Assembly (NCBI RefSeq): GCF_000380485.1
Contig: NZ_AQYG01000041.1
Location: 1-64,000 of the forward strand
Direction: 5' to 3'
Source: Jongsikchunia kroppenstedtii DSM 45133
GTDB taxonomy: Bacteria > Actinomycetota > Actinomycetes > Mycobacteriales > Mycobacteriaceae
DNA: 64,000 nucleotides
Shown: positions 8,275 to 17,082 of the stretch, piece after piece
How positions within the stretch are numbered: position 1 is the stretch's first letter
How the letters are laid out: the number at the start of each line of letters is the position of its first letter
The notes under the pieces: generated by a model
What the model was told of the DNA's origin: nothing
Database searches by the model: none
The model's input: the letters and a program-made list of their open reading frames with translations, nothing else
Position numbers and translations under genes: made by a program

Positions 8275-8287
8275 TTAGGGCAACCTA
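8275..8287. promoter_or_regulatory. Iron-box-like half palindrome upstream of the Fe-S reductase
   Basis: TTAGGGCAACCTA has TAGG-N4-CCTA symmetry and matches most of the right part of the DtxR/IdeR consensus (TTAGNCTAACCTAA). The left extension does not match. It lies about 100 bp before GTG 8384 in the divergent region. Tentative. Confidence 0.3.
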
Positions 8288-8383
8288 TGCAGATTTTCGT
8301 CCAGGCTTGGCTTTACCTTTATGGGGAACGAGTCTGACCGTTGCCCCGCGGTCGGATAAGCCGAGGAGAAAGGCCGGTTCGCC

Positions 8384-11300
8384 GTGAATGCCACGACGAT
8401 CACCATTGGCGCCATAGCTGCCGCCATCAGCCTGCTGTGCTGGGCATCATTCCTGAGTGGCGTCAGCCGCATCGTCCGCGTGGTCATGAAGGGCCAGCCG
8501 GCACCCGATCGCTGGTGGCCGCTGTTCCCGCGACTGAAGACGATGCTGGTCGAGTTCGTCGCGCACACGCGAATGGTCAAGTTCCGCACGGTCGGCTGGG
8601 CGCACTGGCTGGTGATGTTCGGCTTCCTGATCGGATTCCTGTTCTGGTTCGAGGCGTACGGCCAGATCTTCGATCCCGAGTTCCACTGGCCGGTCATCGG
8701 CGCGTGGAACATCTACATCTTCGCCGACGAGGTCCTCGGCCTCGGCACGGTCATCGGCATCACGGTGCTGATGATCATCCGCCAGCTCAATCACCCGCGC
8801 GTTCCCGAGCGGCTGTCACGGTTCGGCGGATCCGTTTTCGGCGCAGCGTATTTCGTCGAGGCCGTGGTGCTGCTCGAGGGCCTGGGCATGGTCTTCGTGA
8901 AGACCTTCAAGATCTCCGGCGGACTCGAAGACCCGCCCGTGTGGACGTCGTTCTTTACCCACTACTTCGCGGAGCTGTTCGACGGATCGTCCGAGTACTG
9001 GGTCACCGGCGCCGCGATCGTGAAGCTGATGAGCGGCATGATCTGGCTCGCCGTGGTCGGCAAGTACATCACCTGGGGCGTGGCCTGGCACCGCTTCGCG
9101 GCGTTCTTCAACATCTACTTCAAGCGTGAGGACGACGGCGGCGTCGCGCTCGGCGCGGCCAAGCCGATGATGTCGGGCGGCAAGGTCCTCGAGATGGAGA
9201 CCGCCGATCCGGACGTCGACGCCTTCGGCGCCGGCAAGATCGAGGACTTCACCTGGAAGGGCATCCTCGACTTCACCACCTGTACCGAGTGCGGCCGCTG
9301 CCAGAGCCAGTGTCCGGCGTGGAACACCGGAAAGCCGTTGTCCCCCAAGCTGCTCATCATGTCGCTGCGCGATCACGCCTACGGCAAGGCGCCGTACCTG
9401 CTGGCCGGCGGCAAGAAGGACATGGGCGGCGACGAGATCGGCCTGGTCGACAAGGACGGAAACGTCCTGTCCGACAAGCTCGATGCGATCCCCGAGGCAG
9501 CTCGCGCCGAGGCCGAGCGCTCGATCGTGGGTGCGGCCACCGGCGGCCTCGACGGTGCGGTCATCGACACCGAGACCCTGTGGAGCTGCACCACCTGCGG
9601 CGCCTGCGTCGAGCAGTGCCCGGTCGATATCGAGCACGTCGACCACATCATCGACATGCGCCGCTACCAGGTGCTGATCGAGTCGGACTTCCCGACCGAG
9701 CTCGCCGGCCTGTTCAAGAACCTGGAGAACAAGGGCAACCCGTGGGGCCAGGCCTCGGCGGCGCGGACCAACTGGATCGACGAGGTCGACCTGGAGATCC
9801 CGGTGTTCGGCAAGGACACCGACACCTTCGAAGGCTTCGAGTACCTCTTCTGGGTCGGCTGTGCCGGCGCCTACGAGGATCGCGCGAAGAAGACCACCAA
9901 GGCCGTCGCGGAGCTCCTCGACATCGCCGCGGTCGACTTCCTGGTCCTCGGCGAGGGCGAGACCTGTACCGGCGACTCGGCGCGCCGCGCGGGCAACGAG
10001 TTCCTGTTCCAGATGCTGGCGCAGCAGAACATCGAGATGCTCAACGAGGTGTTCGACACCGCGCCCAATCAGCGCAAGAAGATCGTCGTCACCTGTGCGC
10101 ACTGCTTCAATGCTCTCGGCAACGAGTACCCGCAGGTCGGCGGACAGTACGAGGTGGTCCACCACACCCAGCTGCTGAACCGGCTGGTCCGCGACAAGCG
10201 GCTGATTCCGGTTGCGTCGCTGGGTGATTCGGTCACCTACCACGACCCGTGCTACCTCGGCCGGCACAACAAGGTCTACAACGCGCCGCGTGAGCTGATG
10301 GCCGCGTCGGGCGGCGTCCTGACCGAAATGCCCCGGCACGGCGAACGCTCCATGTGCTGCGGCGCCGGCGGTGCGCGGATGTGGATGGAAGAGACCATCG
10401 GCAAGCGCATCAACATCGATCGGGTCGACGAGGCGCTCGGCACGCTCGACGGCACCCCCGAGAACGACGGGGCGACCAAGAAGATCGCGACCGGTTGCCC
10501 GTTCTGCCGCGTGATGCTGACCGACGGCGCCACCGCCCGGACCAGCGGCACCGAGCAGGAAGACAAGATCGAGGTCGTCGACGTCGCGCAGATGCTGCTC
10601 GAGTCGGTCAAGCGGGGGGCCCCCGAGATCAAGCGCAGCGGCCGGTTCCTGGGCGCCATCACCTCGGCCGCTGCCGGCGCAGGGGCCGCCGCGGCGACGA
10701 AGGAAGAGGCTCCGGCCGCGACTGCTGCCCCGGCGGCAGCTGCGGCTGCACCCGCCGCACCGACCGAGGCGAAGCCGAAGGTCGGCCTCGGCATGGGCGG
10801 CGCGGCCAAGAAGCCCGGCGGGGGAGCGCCGAAGCCGGGCGGCGGCGGCCTCAAGATGGGCGGCGGGGCACCCAAGCCCGGCGGCGCACCCAAGCCTGGC
10901 GGCGGAGCGCCGAAGCCGGGCGGGGCACCCGCACCGGGTGGCGCACCCAAGGCCGGAGGCGGCCTCTCGACGGGTGGCGGCGCCAAGAAGCCCGGCGGCG
11001 GCCTGTCCATGGGCGGCGGCGCCAAGAAGCCGGGAGCGGCAGCTCCCGCGGCCGACAGCGCACCGGAAGCGGAGGCACCCGCGACCGAGACACCGGCGGC
11101 TCCGGCGGCCCCCGCCAAGGGATTGGCGATGGGCGGCGGCGCCAAGAAGCCCGGCGGCGGTCTCGCCATGGGCGGCGGCGCCAAGAAGCCGGGCGCGGCA
11201 GCAGCCGCCCCGGCGGCCCCGGCAGCGGAGTCGACCCCGGCGCCGGCCGCCGAGGTCGAGGCGCCGGCTGCCGAAGCTCCGGCCGAAGCGGAAGCGGCTC

Positions 11301-11635
11301 CCGCAGCACCGGCAGCACCGGTGAAGGGGCTCGCGATGGGCGGCGGCGCGAAGCGTCCGGGTGCCCCGCGGGCGGCTGCCCCGGCAGCTTCGGCACCGGC
11401 GGCCACTCCGGCACCGGCCGAGCCCGAACCCGAGCCCGAGGCGGCTCCGGCCGAATCGGCCGAGGCTGCCGCAGCTGCGCCGACGGAATCGGCACCCGCA
11501 GCGGCGGAATCGGAGACCCCGGCGTCGGAGGCCCCGGAACCGGACGCCCCAGCCTCGGACTCCACTGGCTCGGACTCCTCCGCCTCGGATGCCGCGGTCA
11601 CCACCGAGGCCGAGCCGACCAAGGCGAAGGGCTGA
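8384..11635 (+). CDS. etfD: EtfD-like membrane Fe-S reductase (Rv0338c type) with long repeat tail
   Basis: A 1083-residue enzyme. The M. tuberculosis homolog type works with the electron-transfer flavoprotein, passing electrons from acyl-CoA dehydrogenases to the quinone pool. The N terminus has about five to six helices (to ~residue 245) of the NarI/DsrM-like b-type cytochrome fold. Two 4Fe-4S clusters follow (TTCTECGRCQSQCP at ~298-311; TTCGACVEQCP at ~403-413), then two CCG heterodisulfide-reductase domains (AHCFNALGNEYP; YHDPCYLGRHN and MCCGAGGARMW). From ~residue 765 there is an Ala/Pro/Glu tail with seven GLxMGGGAKKPG-type repeats. GTG 8384 has GAGGAGAAAGG 10 nt upstream. The reading frame ends early because of a 46-bp duplication; the ancestral end (FGIAAGKKRPGSH) is at 11679-11720. 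Confidence 0.85.
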   Translation: MNATTITIGAIAAAISLLCWASFLSGVSRIVRVVMKGQPAPDRWWPLFPRLKTMLVEFVAHTRMVKFRTVGWAHWLVMFGFLIGFLFWFEAYGQIFDPEFHWPVIGAWNIYIFADEVLGLGTVIGITVLMIIRQLNHPRVPERLSRFGGSVFGAAYFVEAVVLLEGLGMVFVKTFKISGGLEDPPVWTSFFTHYFAELFDGSSEYWVTGAAIVKLMSGMIWLAVVGKYITWGVAWHRFAAFFNIYFKREDDGGVALGAAKPMMSGGKVLEMETADPDVDAFGAGKIEDFTWKGILDFTTCTECGRCQSQCPAWNTGKPLSPKLLIMSLRDHAYGKAPYLLAGGKKDMGGDEIGLVDKDGNVLSDKLDAIPEAARAEAERSIVGAATGGLDGAVIDTETLWSCTTCGACVEQCPVDIEHVDHIIDMRRYQVLIESDFPTELAGLFKNLENKGNPWGQASAARTNWIDEVDLEIPVFGKDTDTFEGFEYLFWVGCAGAYEDRAKKTTKAVAELLDIAAVDFLVLGEGETCTGDSARRAGNEFLFQMLAQQNIEMLNEVFDTAPNQRKKIVVTCAHCFNALGNEYPQVGGQYEVVHHTQLLNRLVRDKRLIPVASLGDSVTYHDPCYLGRHNKVYNAPRELMAASGGVLTEMPRHGERSMCCGAGGARMWMEETIGKRINIDRVDEALGTLDGTPENDGATKKIATGCPFCRVMLTDGATARTSGTEQEDKIEVVDVAQMLLESVKRGAPEIKRSGRFLGAITSAAAGAGAAAATKEEAPAATAAPAAAAAAPAAPTEAKPKVGLGMGGAAKKPGGGAPKPGGGGLKMGGGAPKPGGAPKPGGGAPKPGGAPAPGGAPKAGGGLSTGGGAKKPGGGLSMGGGAKKPGAAAPAADSAPEAEAPATETPAAPAAPAKGLAMGGGAKKPGGGLAMGGGAKKPGAAAAAPAAPAAESTPAPAAEVEAPAAEAPAEAEAAPAAPAAPVKGLAMGGGAKRPGAPRAAAPAASAPAATPAPAEPEPEPEAAPAESAEAAAAAPTESAPAAAESETPASEAPEPDAPASDSTGSDSSASDAAVTTEAEPTKAKG

Positions 11636-11679
11636 TGCCGCGGTCACCACCGAGGCCGAGCCGACCAAGGCGAAGGGCT
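11588..11679 (+). repeat. Perfect 46-bp tandem duplication truncating the EtfD-like protein
   Basis: Copy 1 is 11588-11633 and copy 2 is 11634-11679. Both begin GATGCCGCGG and end GCGAAGGGCT and are identical. Since 46 is not a multiple of three, reading through copy 1 meets TGA at 11633-11635. Removing one copy restores a frame to TGA 11718-11720. Confidence 0.9.
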
Positions 11680-11730
11680 TCGGCATCGCGGCCGGCAAGA
11701 AGCGGCCCGGATCGCACTGATCACGCACTG

Positions 11731-11772
11731 AAATGCGGCCCTCCTGCTCACCCGAGCAAGAGGGCCGCATTT
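11731..11772 (+). terminator. Rho-independent terminator after the EtfD-like gene
   Basis: AAATGCGGCCCTC (11731-11743) pairs perfectly with GAGGGCCGCATTT (11760-11772). An inner TGCTC/GAGCA stem extends it, and TTTTCTGTT follows. Confidence 0.9.
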
Positions 11773-11897
11773 TCTGTTGCTGTGGGGCGCTTAGGGACAA
11801 TATTTGTCGCATGGCGGCGCCACAGCCACAGATAATCACGCCGCCCCGATCCGACGGTGATTGTTATTCACTTGCCCCCACCTGGCACGATGAACGC

Positions 11898-13151
11898 GTG
11901 AGCCGACCACACGTGATGCAGCCGAACACCAACCTCAAGCCGCTTGAGCAGTCCACCAAACTGCGCAACGTGTGCTACGAGATCCGTGGACCCGTGCACG
12001 CCCACGCCGCCCGACTCGAGGCCGACGGCCACCGCATCCTCAAGCTCAACATCGGCAACCCGGCGCTGTTCGGTTTCGAGGCGCCCGACGTGATCATGCG
12101 CGACATGATCCACGCGCTGCCGTATTCGCAGGGCTACTCCGAGTCCAAGGGCGTGCTGTCGGCGCGGCGCGCGATCGTGACCCGGTACGAGATGGTCCCC
12201 GACTTCCCCTACTTCGACGTCGATGACGTGATCCTGGGCAACGGCGTGTCCGAGCTGATCACGATGACGATGCAGGCGCTGCTGGACGACGGCGACGAGG
12301 TCCTCATCCCGGCGCCGGACTATCCGCTGTGGACGGCGATGACCGCACTGTCCGGCGGCAAGGCCGTGCACTACGTCTGCGACGAGGCCAACGACTGGAA
12401 TCCCGATATCGCAGACATCGAGTCGAAGATCACCGACCGCACCAAGGCGCTGCTGGTGATCAACCCGAACAACCCGACCGGTGCGGTCTACTCGCCGGAG
12501 GTGTTGCGGCAGTTGGTCGATCTGGCCCGCAAGCACTCGCTGCTGCTGCTCGCCGACGAGATCTACGACAAGATCCTCTACGACGACGCGGTGCACACCT
12601 CGGTCGCCTCGCTGGCGCCGGACCTGCTGTGCCTGACGTTCAACGGCCTCTCCAAGGCGTACCGGGTGTGCGGTTATCGCGCCGGCTGGGTCGCGATCAC
12701 CGGACCCAAGGATCATGCCCGCGGCTTCATCGAGGGCCTGGAGACCCTCGCCTCCACCCGCCTCTGCTCGAATGTGCCTGCGCAGCACGCGATTCAGGTC
12801 GCACTGGGCGGCTACCAGAGCATCGATGATCTGGTGAAGCCTGGTGGGCGCCTGCTGGAGCAACGCAATGTCACCTGGGAGAAGCTCAATGAGATCCCCG
12901 GCATCTCGTGCGTGAAGCCGATGGGCGCGCTGTACGCGTTCCCGCGAATCGACCTGGAAACACACAACATTCACGACGACGAGCTGATGGTGCAGGATCT
13001 CCTGCTGCGCGAGAAGATCCTCGTCGTGCAGGGCACCGGCTTCAACTGGAGCAAGCCCGACCACTTCCGCATCGTCACCCTGCCGTGGTCGCGCGACCTG
13101 GTGGACGCCATCGAACGTCTCGGAAACTTCCTCGCCAGCTACAAGCAGTAG
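11898..13151 (+). CDS. aspC: AspC/AlaA-type aminotransferase (Rv0337c type)
   Basis: A 417-residue fold-type-I PLP aminotransferase that would interconvert alanine or aspartate and their oxo-acids with glutamate. Seen are LRNVCYEIRGPVHAHAARL, LKLNIGNPALFGF (substrate loop), NPNNPTGAVY, LLADEIYDKI (Asp to the PLP ring nitrogen), FNGLSKAYRVCGYRAGW (Schiff-base Lys) and GTGFNW. Length fits M. tuberculosis AspC. The start GTG 11898 precedes a short poorly conserved leader; ATG 11916 is the alternative, and there is no clear Shine-Dalgarno. The pair EtfD-like gene then aspC keeps the mycobacterial Rv0338c-Rv0337c order, but a strong terminator separates them, so it probably has its own promoter. 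Confidence 0.88.
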   Translation: MSRPHVMQPNTNLKPLEQSTKLRNVCYEIRGPVHAHAARLEADGHRILKLNIGNPALFGFEAPDVIMRDMIHALPYSQGYSESKGVLSARRAIVTRYEMVPDFPYFDVDDVILGNGVSELITMTMQALLDDGDEVLIPAPDYPLWTAMTALSGGKAVHYVCDEANDWNPDIADIESKITDRTKALLVINPNNPTGAVYSPEVLRQLVDLARKHSLLLLADEIYDKILYDDAVHTSVASLAPDLLCLTFNGLSKAYRVCGYRAGWVAITGPKDHARGFIEGLETLASTRLCSNVPAQHAIQVALGGYQSIDDLVKPGGRLLEQRNVTWEKLNEIPGISCVKPMGALYAFPRIDLETHNIHDDELMVQDLLLREKILVVQGTGFNWSKPDHFRIVTLPWSRDLVDAIERLGNFLASYKQ

Positions 13152-13332
13152 CCGGCCATGAGCGCATCGGGCTGAGATCACGCCGGGCCAGGTCCAGACG
13201 ACTCCGTACGACCCTCGAGTCGACGCGGCCCACCGCCCTGGCGCTGCGAGTCACGCCGTCTCACCAGCAGCTCGTTCCGTTGAGAGGAACCCGGCGTAGA
13301 CCTGCTTATGGGCACCCAATAGCGTCACCTGT

Positions 13333-13839
13333 GTGACTCAGGACACCACCGCCGAACTCGAGCAGCTGCGCCAGCGCGTGGCGCGCATGGAAACCGTCGA
13401 GGCCATCAAGGCCCTCAAGCATCGTTATTGGCGTGCGTGTGATGCCAAGAACCCGCAGGGTTTTCGAGATTGCTTCATCGCAAAGGGCGCCTCCATCGAT
13501 TTCGGCGCGCTGGGCCGGTTCGACGACGCCGACGGCATCGCGAAGGTCTTCGAATCCATTGCGCTGCAGCAGGTCGACGGCAAGCCGGTGATCCTCGACA
13601 TGCATCACGGCGTGCTCCCCGACATCACCATCACCTCGGAGACGACCGCCACCGGCGCCTGGACCCTGCGCTTCCGCCAGGTCAATCTCATCGACAACAC
13701 CGAAACCGTCTCGACCGGCGAGTACGACGACGAGTATGTCATCGAGGACGGCGAATGGAAGATGTCCAAGTGCCATTTCCGGCCGTACTGGTCGATCACC
13801 CGTCCGGTCACCGCGGACACCGTCGTCACCGCCGAGTAG
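13333..13839 (+). CDS. SnoaL-like (NTF2-fold) protein
   Basis: A 168-residue protein of the SnoaL_4/NTF2-like superfamily. Residues 20-45 (TVEAIKALKHRYWRACDAKN) form the usual first helix, followed by FIAKGASIDFG and the beta-strands GAWTLRFRQVN, GEYDDEYVIEDGEWKMSKCHF. Members are small cytoplasmic isomerases, cyclases or dehydratases, often of unknown substrate. GTG 13333 is the start. It lies 40 bp before an SDR with a strong ribosome binding site, so the two are likely co-transcribed and may act on one substrate, which cannot be named. Confidence 0.75.
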   Translation: MTQDTTAELEQLRQRVARMETVEAIKALKHRYWRACDAKNPQGFRDCFIAKGASIDFGALGRFDDADGIAKVFESIALQQVDGKPVILDMHHGVLPDITITSETTATGAWTLRFRQVNLIDNTETVSTGEYDDEYVIEDGEWKMSKCHFRPYWSITRPVTADTVVTAE

Positions 13840-13879
13840 CACGGCTGCGCCGTCCGAAAACCACTGAAGGAGAACGCAG

Positions 13880-14743
13880 ATGAGCAAGGTCGCAGTAGTC
13901 ACCGGGGCGAGCCGCGGTGTCGGTAAGGGTGTCGCCACCGCATTGGGCGCCGGCGGCTGGACGGTGTACGTCACCGGCCGCGGCCCGATCGACGCCGACT
14001 CCCCCTTGGGGTCGACAGCCCAGGTCGTCGACGACCGCGGCGGCAAAGGCATTGCGGTACAGGTCGATCACCGCGACGATGAGCAGATCGCCGGACTGTT
14101 CGCCAAGATCGCACAGGAGCAGGACGGGCAGCTCGACCTGCTGGTCAACAACGCCTGGACCGGGCCCGACGACGGCTACGCCGGATTCGCCACACCGTTC
14201 TGGAATCGTCCGGTCTCCGACTGGGATTCGCTCATCGGCGTCGGTCTGCGCGCACATTACGTCGCCTCGGTAGAGGCGGCCAAGCTGATGGTGCCCCGCG
14301 GCTCCGGCGTGATCGGGAACATCAGCTCGTTCGGTACTCGCGGCAAGCTGCATTCGGTGCTCTACGGTATGTCGAAGGCCGGCCTGGACAAGATGGCCGC
14401 CGATATGGCGGTCGAGCTGGACGGCACCGGCGTCACCGCCGTGTCCTTCTGGCTCGGCCTGGTGAAGACCGAGCTGCTGATGTCCTTCGGCGTCGACGAG
14501 TTCGAGGGCTTCTCGATCACTCGGGCCGAGTCGCCCGAATTCGTCGGCCGGGTCATCAAGGCCGTCGCCGAGGACCCGAACGTGACGGCACGCAGCGGCG
14601 ACACCATCATCACCGCGGAGGCGGCGCTCGAGTACGGCATCACCGATGTCGATGGGACGCAACCCGATTCGCACCGGACCCAGTTCGGCGGCGGCGCCGT
14701 GTTCGGGCCGTCGGTCCTCGGCCGCTACCCGCAGCTGGGATAG
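13880..14743 (+). CDS. SDR oxidoreductase (DHRS1-like)
   Basis: A 287-residue NAD(P)-dependent short-chain dehydrogenase. It has the nucleotide motif TGASRGVG (residues ~8-15), LLVNNAW (NNAG variant with Trp in the third place), GNISSFG (catalytic Ser) and YGMSK (catalytic Tyr and Lys). The extra C-terminal part (FVGRVIKAVAEDPNVTARSGDTIIT) is typical of the DHRS1 group. AAGGAG (13867-13872) precedes ATG 13880. It stops 3 bp from the convergent AraC gene. Substrate unknown. Confidence 0.85.
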   Translation: MSKVAVVTGASRGVGKGVATALGAGGWTVYVTGRGPIDADSPLGSTAQVVDDRGGKGIAVQVDHRDDEQIAGLFAKIAQEQDGQLDLLVNNAWTGPDDGYAGFATPFWNRPVSDWDSLIGVGLRAHYVASVEAAKLMVPRGSGVIGNISSFGTRGKLHSVLYGMSKAGLDKMAADMAVELDGTGVTAVSFWLGLVKTELLMSFGVDEFEGFSITRAESPEFVGRVIKAVAEDPNVTARSGDTIITAEAALEYGITDVDGTQPDSHRTQFGGGAVFGPSVLGRYPQLG

Positions 14744-14746
14744 CGC

Positions 14747-15865
14747 CTAGGACGCCGCCCGATGCATGCCGCGTGCCAGTGCGGACCGGCGCACCTCCGA
14801 CGGCGAGTGCCCGGTCGCGGCGCGGATGGCCCGGGTGAACGAGGTGACCGCGCCGAAGCCGGCCCGCTCGGCGACGTCGCGGACGCCGAATGACGCATAC
14901 CGCGGGTCGGACAGCAGGCGGATCCCCTCCTGCGTCCGGCGTTCGCGGAACAGTCCGGGGACCGTCGACCCGTCCTCGGCCAACAACGTGTGCAGCTGGC
15001 GCACGCTGATCCCGACATGCTCGGCGACGGCCGCGGCGTCGGCATGCATGTCGCGGAAGTTCTCGTCTATGAATTTCAGTGCGGCGCATCGCATGACGGC
15101 CTTCGCGCCGACCATCTCGGCGCCGCGGAAATAGATGGTCGCGGCGGCGAGGTTGGCGGCCGCGGCATGCACATAGTGCCGGACCGGCACATCACGGACG
15201 ATCGTGGCCCCGGCAGCCAGCTCGGAACTGATCGCCGTCAGCCGTGCCGCGATGTCGGGCTCGTCCTGCCGTAAGTCCGAAACAGGCCGCTGGGCAAGCA
15301 GATTCTCGGCCCGGACGGCGCGCGGCGACTTGCCCGTTTCCTTCGATATCACCCGGCTGAACTGTGCGTGGCCGTTGAAGCCACTGATTCGGCCGATCTC
15401 GGTGATCGTCAGTTCCGCCCGTGCGGGATCGCGCAGAAGGCGCAATCCCTCCTCGATCCGCCGATGCAGGATCAGGTTGTACGGCGACTGCCCGACATCG
15501 GCGAAGACGACATGCAGTTGCCGCCGGCTCACCATCACGTCGGCGGCGATGTCACCGACACCCAGCTGCTCCTCGCGGAACCGCAGGTTGATCGACGCCG
15601 TCGCATGCTGACGGATCGCATACCGTTCGGCGTCGGTCGCGCTCCGGCCGACGACGGTAAGTATCAGGTCATCCAAGGCGGTTTCGATCAGCCGGCACGC
15701 CGTGGGCTGCGTGCCGTTCCTGATACACGCCCCGAGGATATGGCGTAACTCGGCGCGGATCCGCTCCGCGGAGCGCGGTGGAACGACGGTCCCGACCGCG
15801 CGCATCGACATCCGAACGTCCCCGACCGACCGGTTCGCCACCGGCCTTACCGTTACGGCAGTCAC
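14747..15865 (-). CDS. AraC-family regulator with two DNA-binding domains
   Basis: A 372-residue cytoplasmic transcription factor. The start GTG 15865 is chosen over an upstream in-frame ATG at 16033 because GGAGGGA (complement of 15871-15877) lies 5 nt before it. Residues ~92-190 form one AraC bipartite HTH (VGDIAADVMVSRRQLH; ITEIGRISGFNGHAQFSRVI KKE-like end GKSPRAVR). Residues ~272-368 form a second (AAVAEHVGISVRQLHTLL; VRDVAERAGFGAVTSFTRAI; GHSPSEVR). No usual sensor domain is visible; the segments before each HTH resemble each other weakly. Two AraC DNA-binding domains in one chain is unusual. It is divergent from another AraC gene 212 bp away. Confidence 0.85.
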   Translation of the reverse strand: MTAVTVRPVANRSVGDVRMSMRAVGTVVPPRSAERIRAELRHILGACIRNGTQPTACRLIETALDDLILTVVGRSATDAERYAIRQHATASINLRFREEQLGVGDIAADVMVSRRQLHVVFADVGQSPYNLILHRRIEEGLRLLRDPARAELTITEIGRISGFNGHAQFSRVISKETGKSPRAVRAENLLAQRPVSDLRQDEPDIAARLTAISSELAAGATIVRDVPVRHYVHAAAANLAAATIYFRGAEMVGAKAVMRCAALKFIDENFRDMHADAAAVAEHVGISVRQLHTLLAEDGSTVPGLFRERRTQEGIRLLSDPRYASFGVRDVAERAGFGAVTSFTRAIRAATGHSPSEVRRSALARGMHRAAS

Positions 15866-16077
15866 TGCACTCCCTCCGAGAATACTTAGCGCAAACAATG
15901 CATAAACCTGCGCGTCAAAATCCGGTGAAATACGCAACTGATCGTATGGCGGGCGCGAGTCGGAAATTGCCATTCCGATGCCCGGCACCCGACGCTTACC
16001 GCCGACCATCCGACGATTTCCGCCACGCCCCACCCAACGGGACGATACGATCCGGATGCTGGCTAAATAGACGTCTG

Positions 16078-17061
16078 ATGGGTCTCGGGGGAGCCATGCT
16101 TGACGACGATTTCCATGTCGGCGACGATCAGCGTCGCTGGGCGTCAGGCATGCGACTGGCAGGGCCGGACGACCTCAATGCGCTGGCCCTTCCGCTGCGC
16201 TTGACCTGCGACGGCGAGTTCGAGGCCAGGTTGTGGACCGGACGCAGCGGCCCGATGATCTTCGTCCGATACGACGGGGTTCGAGTGCGCGCCGAACGCA
16301 CCGCACAACACCTCGGCGACAATCTGTCGGGCCACGTCATGCTGACCGTGGTGCTCCGCGGACATTGGAAGGGATTTCAAGGCGGCCGCGAATTCAACGC
16401 CGTTGCGGGCGAAGCGATGGCGACGCGATTCGATCAGACCTTCCAACTGCTGACGACATCAGCCGATAGCGACACTCTGGGGATCTACATTCCGTTACCG
16501 CTGTTCGATACCGCCAATCTCAGCCCCGACGCGGTCGCGGGAGGATCGTGGAAACTGGCGAATCTGACGATATCCGCAGTGGAATTCGTGACGTCGGCGC
16601 TTGCCGACTCCTCGAAGAACAGCCCGACACGCGCGGCCCGCCTCGACGGGATGATGGTGCGGATCGCCATGCTCATCCTGGACGACTTCCCCACCGCGGC
16701 CCACGACTCCGGCCTCGACCGCGACGATATTCGCACGCAGGTCCGCGATGTCATCGATACCGACTTCCGGGACCCGCTACTGAACTCGGACACCATCGCC
16801 GAACGGCTCAATATCAGTCCGCGCAGCCTCTTCCGCGCATTCGAGAAGTCCGACGTCACCGTCAATCAGCTGATTCGCAACACCCGCCTCGATCGCGCGG
16901 CCGCCGAACTCGCCGGACAGGGATCGACCAGAACCATTGCCGCAATCGCGCATTCACACGGTTTCAGCGGGGCCGACACGTTCTCTCGCGCCTTCCGGCT
17001 GCGTTTCGACGAGTCGCCCTCACAGTTCCGCCGCCGCATCAATTCGTCCGTGACGACATGA
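16078..17061 (+). CDS. AraC-family regulator with AraC-binding-like domain
   Basis: A regulator of 327 residues (321 if ATG 16096 is used, which has GGGGGAG very close upstream). The N-terminal half matches the AraC-binding-like fold (PF14525): LRLTCDGEFEARLWT, MLTVVLRGHWKGFQGG, DQTFQLLTTSADSDTLGIYIPL. The C-terminal ~100 residues form the HTH_18 domain (NSDTIAERLNISPRSLFRAFEKSD; TIAAIAHSHGFSGADTFSRAFRLRFDESPSQFRRR). The ligand is unknown. Divergent from the double-HTH AraC gene; each may control the shared 15866-16077 region. Confidence 0.85.
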   Translation: MGLGGAMLDDDFHVGDDQRRWASGMRLAGPDDLNALALPLRLTCDGEFEARLWTGRSGPMIFVRYDGVRVRAERTAQHLGDNLSGHVMLTVVLRGHWKGFQGGREFNAVAGEAMATRFDQTFQLLTTSADSDTLGIYIPLPLFDTANLSPDAVAGGSWKLANLTISAVEFVTSALADSSKNSPTRAARLDGMMVRIAMLILDDFPTAAHDSGLDRDDIRTQVRDVIDTDFRDPLLNSDTIAERLNISPRSLFRAFEKSDVTVNQLIRNTRLDRAAAELAGQGSTRTIAAIAHSHGFSGADTFSRAFRLRFDESPSQFRRRINSSVTT

Positions 17062-17082
17062 CGACCCGGGTCGGAACCCGAG

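Noticed and set aside
11361-11720. Separate small gene overlapping the end of the EtfD-like gene
   Set aside because: Its last residues are the displaced original C terminus of the EtfD-like protein after the 46-bp duplication; the rest is a frame shadow.
8816-11839. 1007-codon open frame on the minus strand opposite the EtfD-like gene
   Set aside because: It is the GC-driven shadow of a clearly conserved gene; its translation is Arg/Gly low-complexity with no family motifs.
15866-16033. Longer start for the double-HTH AraC gene
   Set aside because: GTG 15865 has a good GGAGGGA, and the extension would occupy the divergent promoter region.
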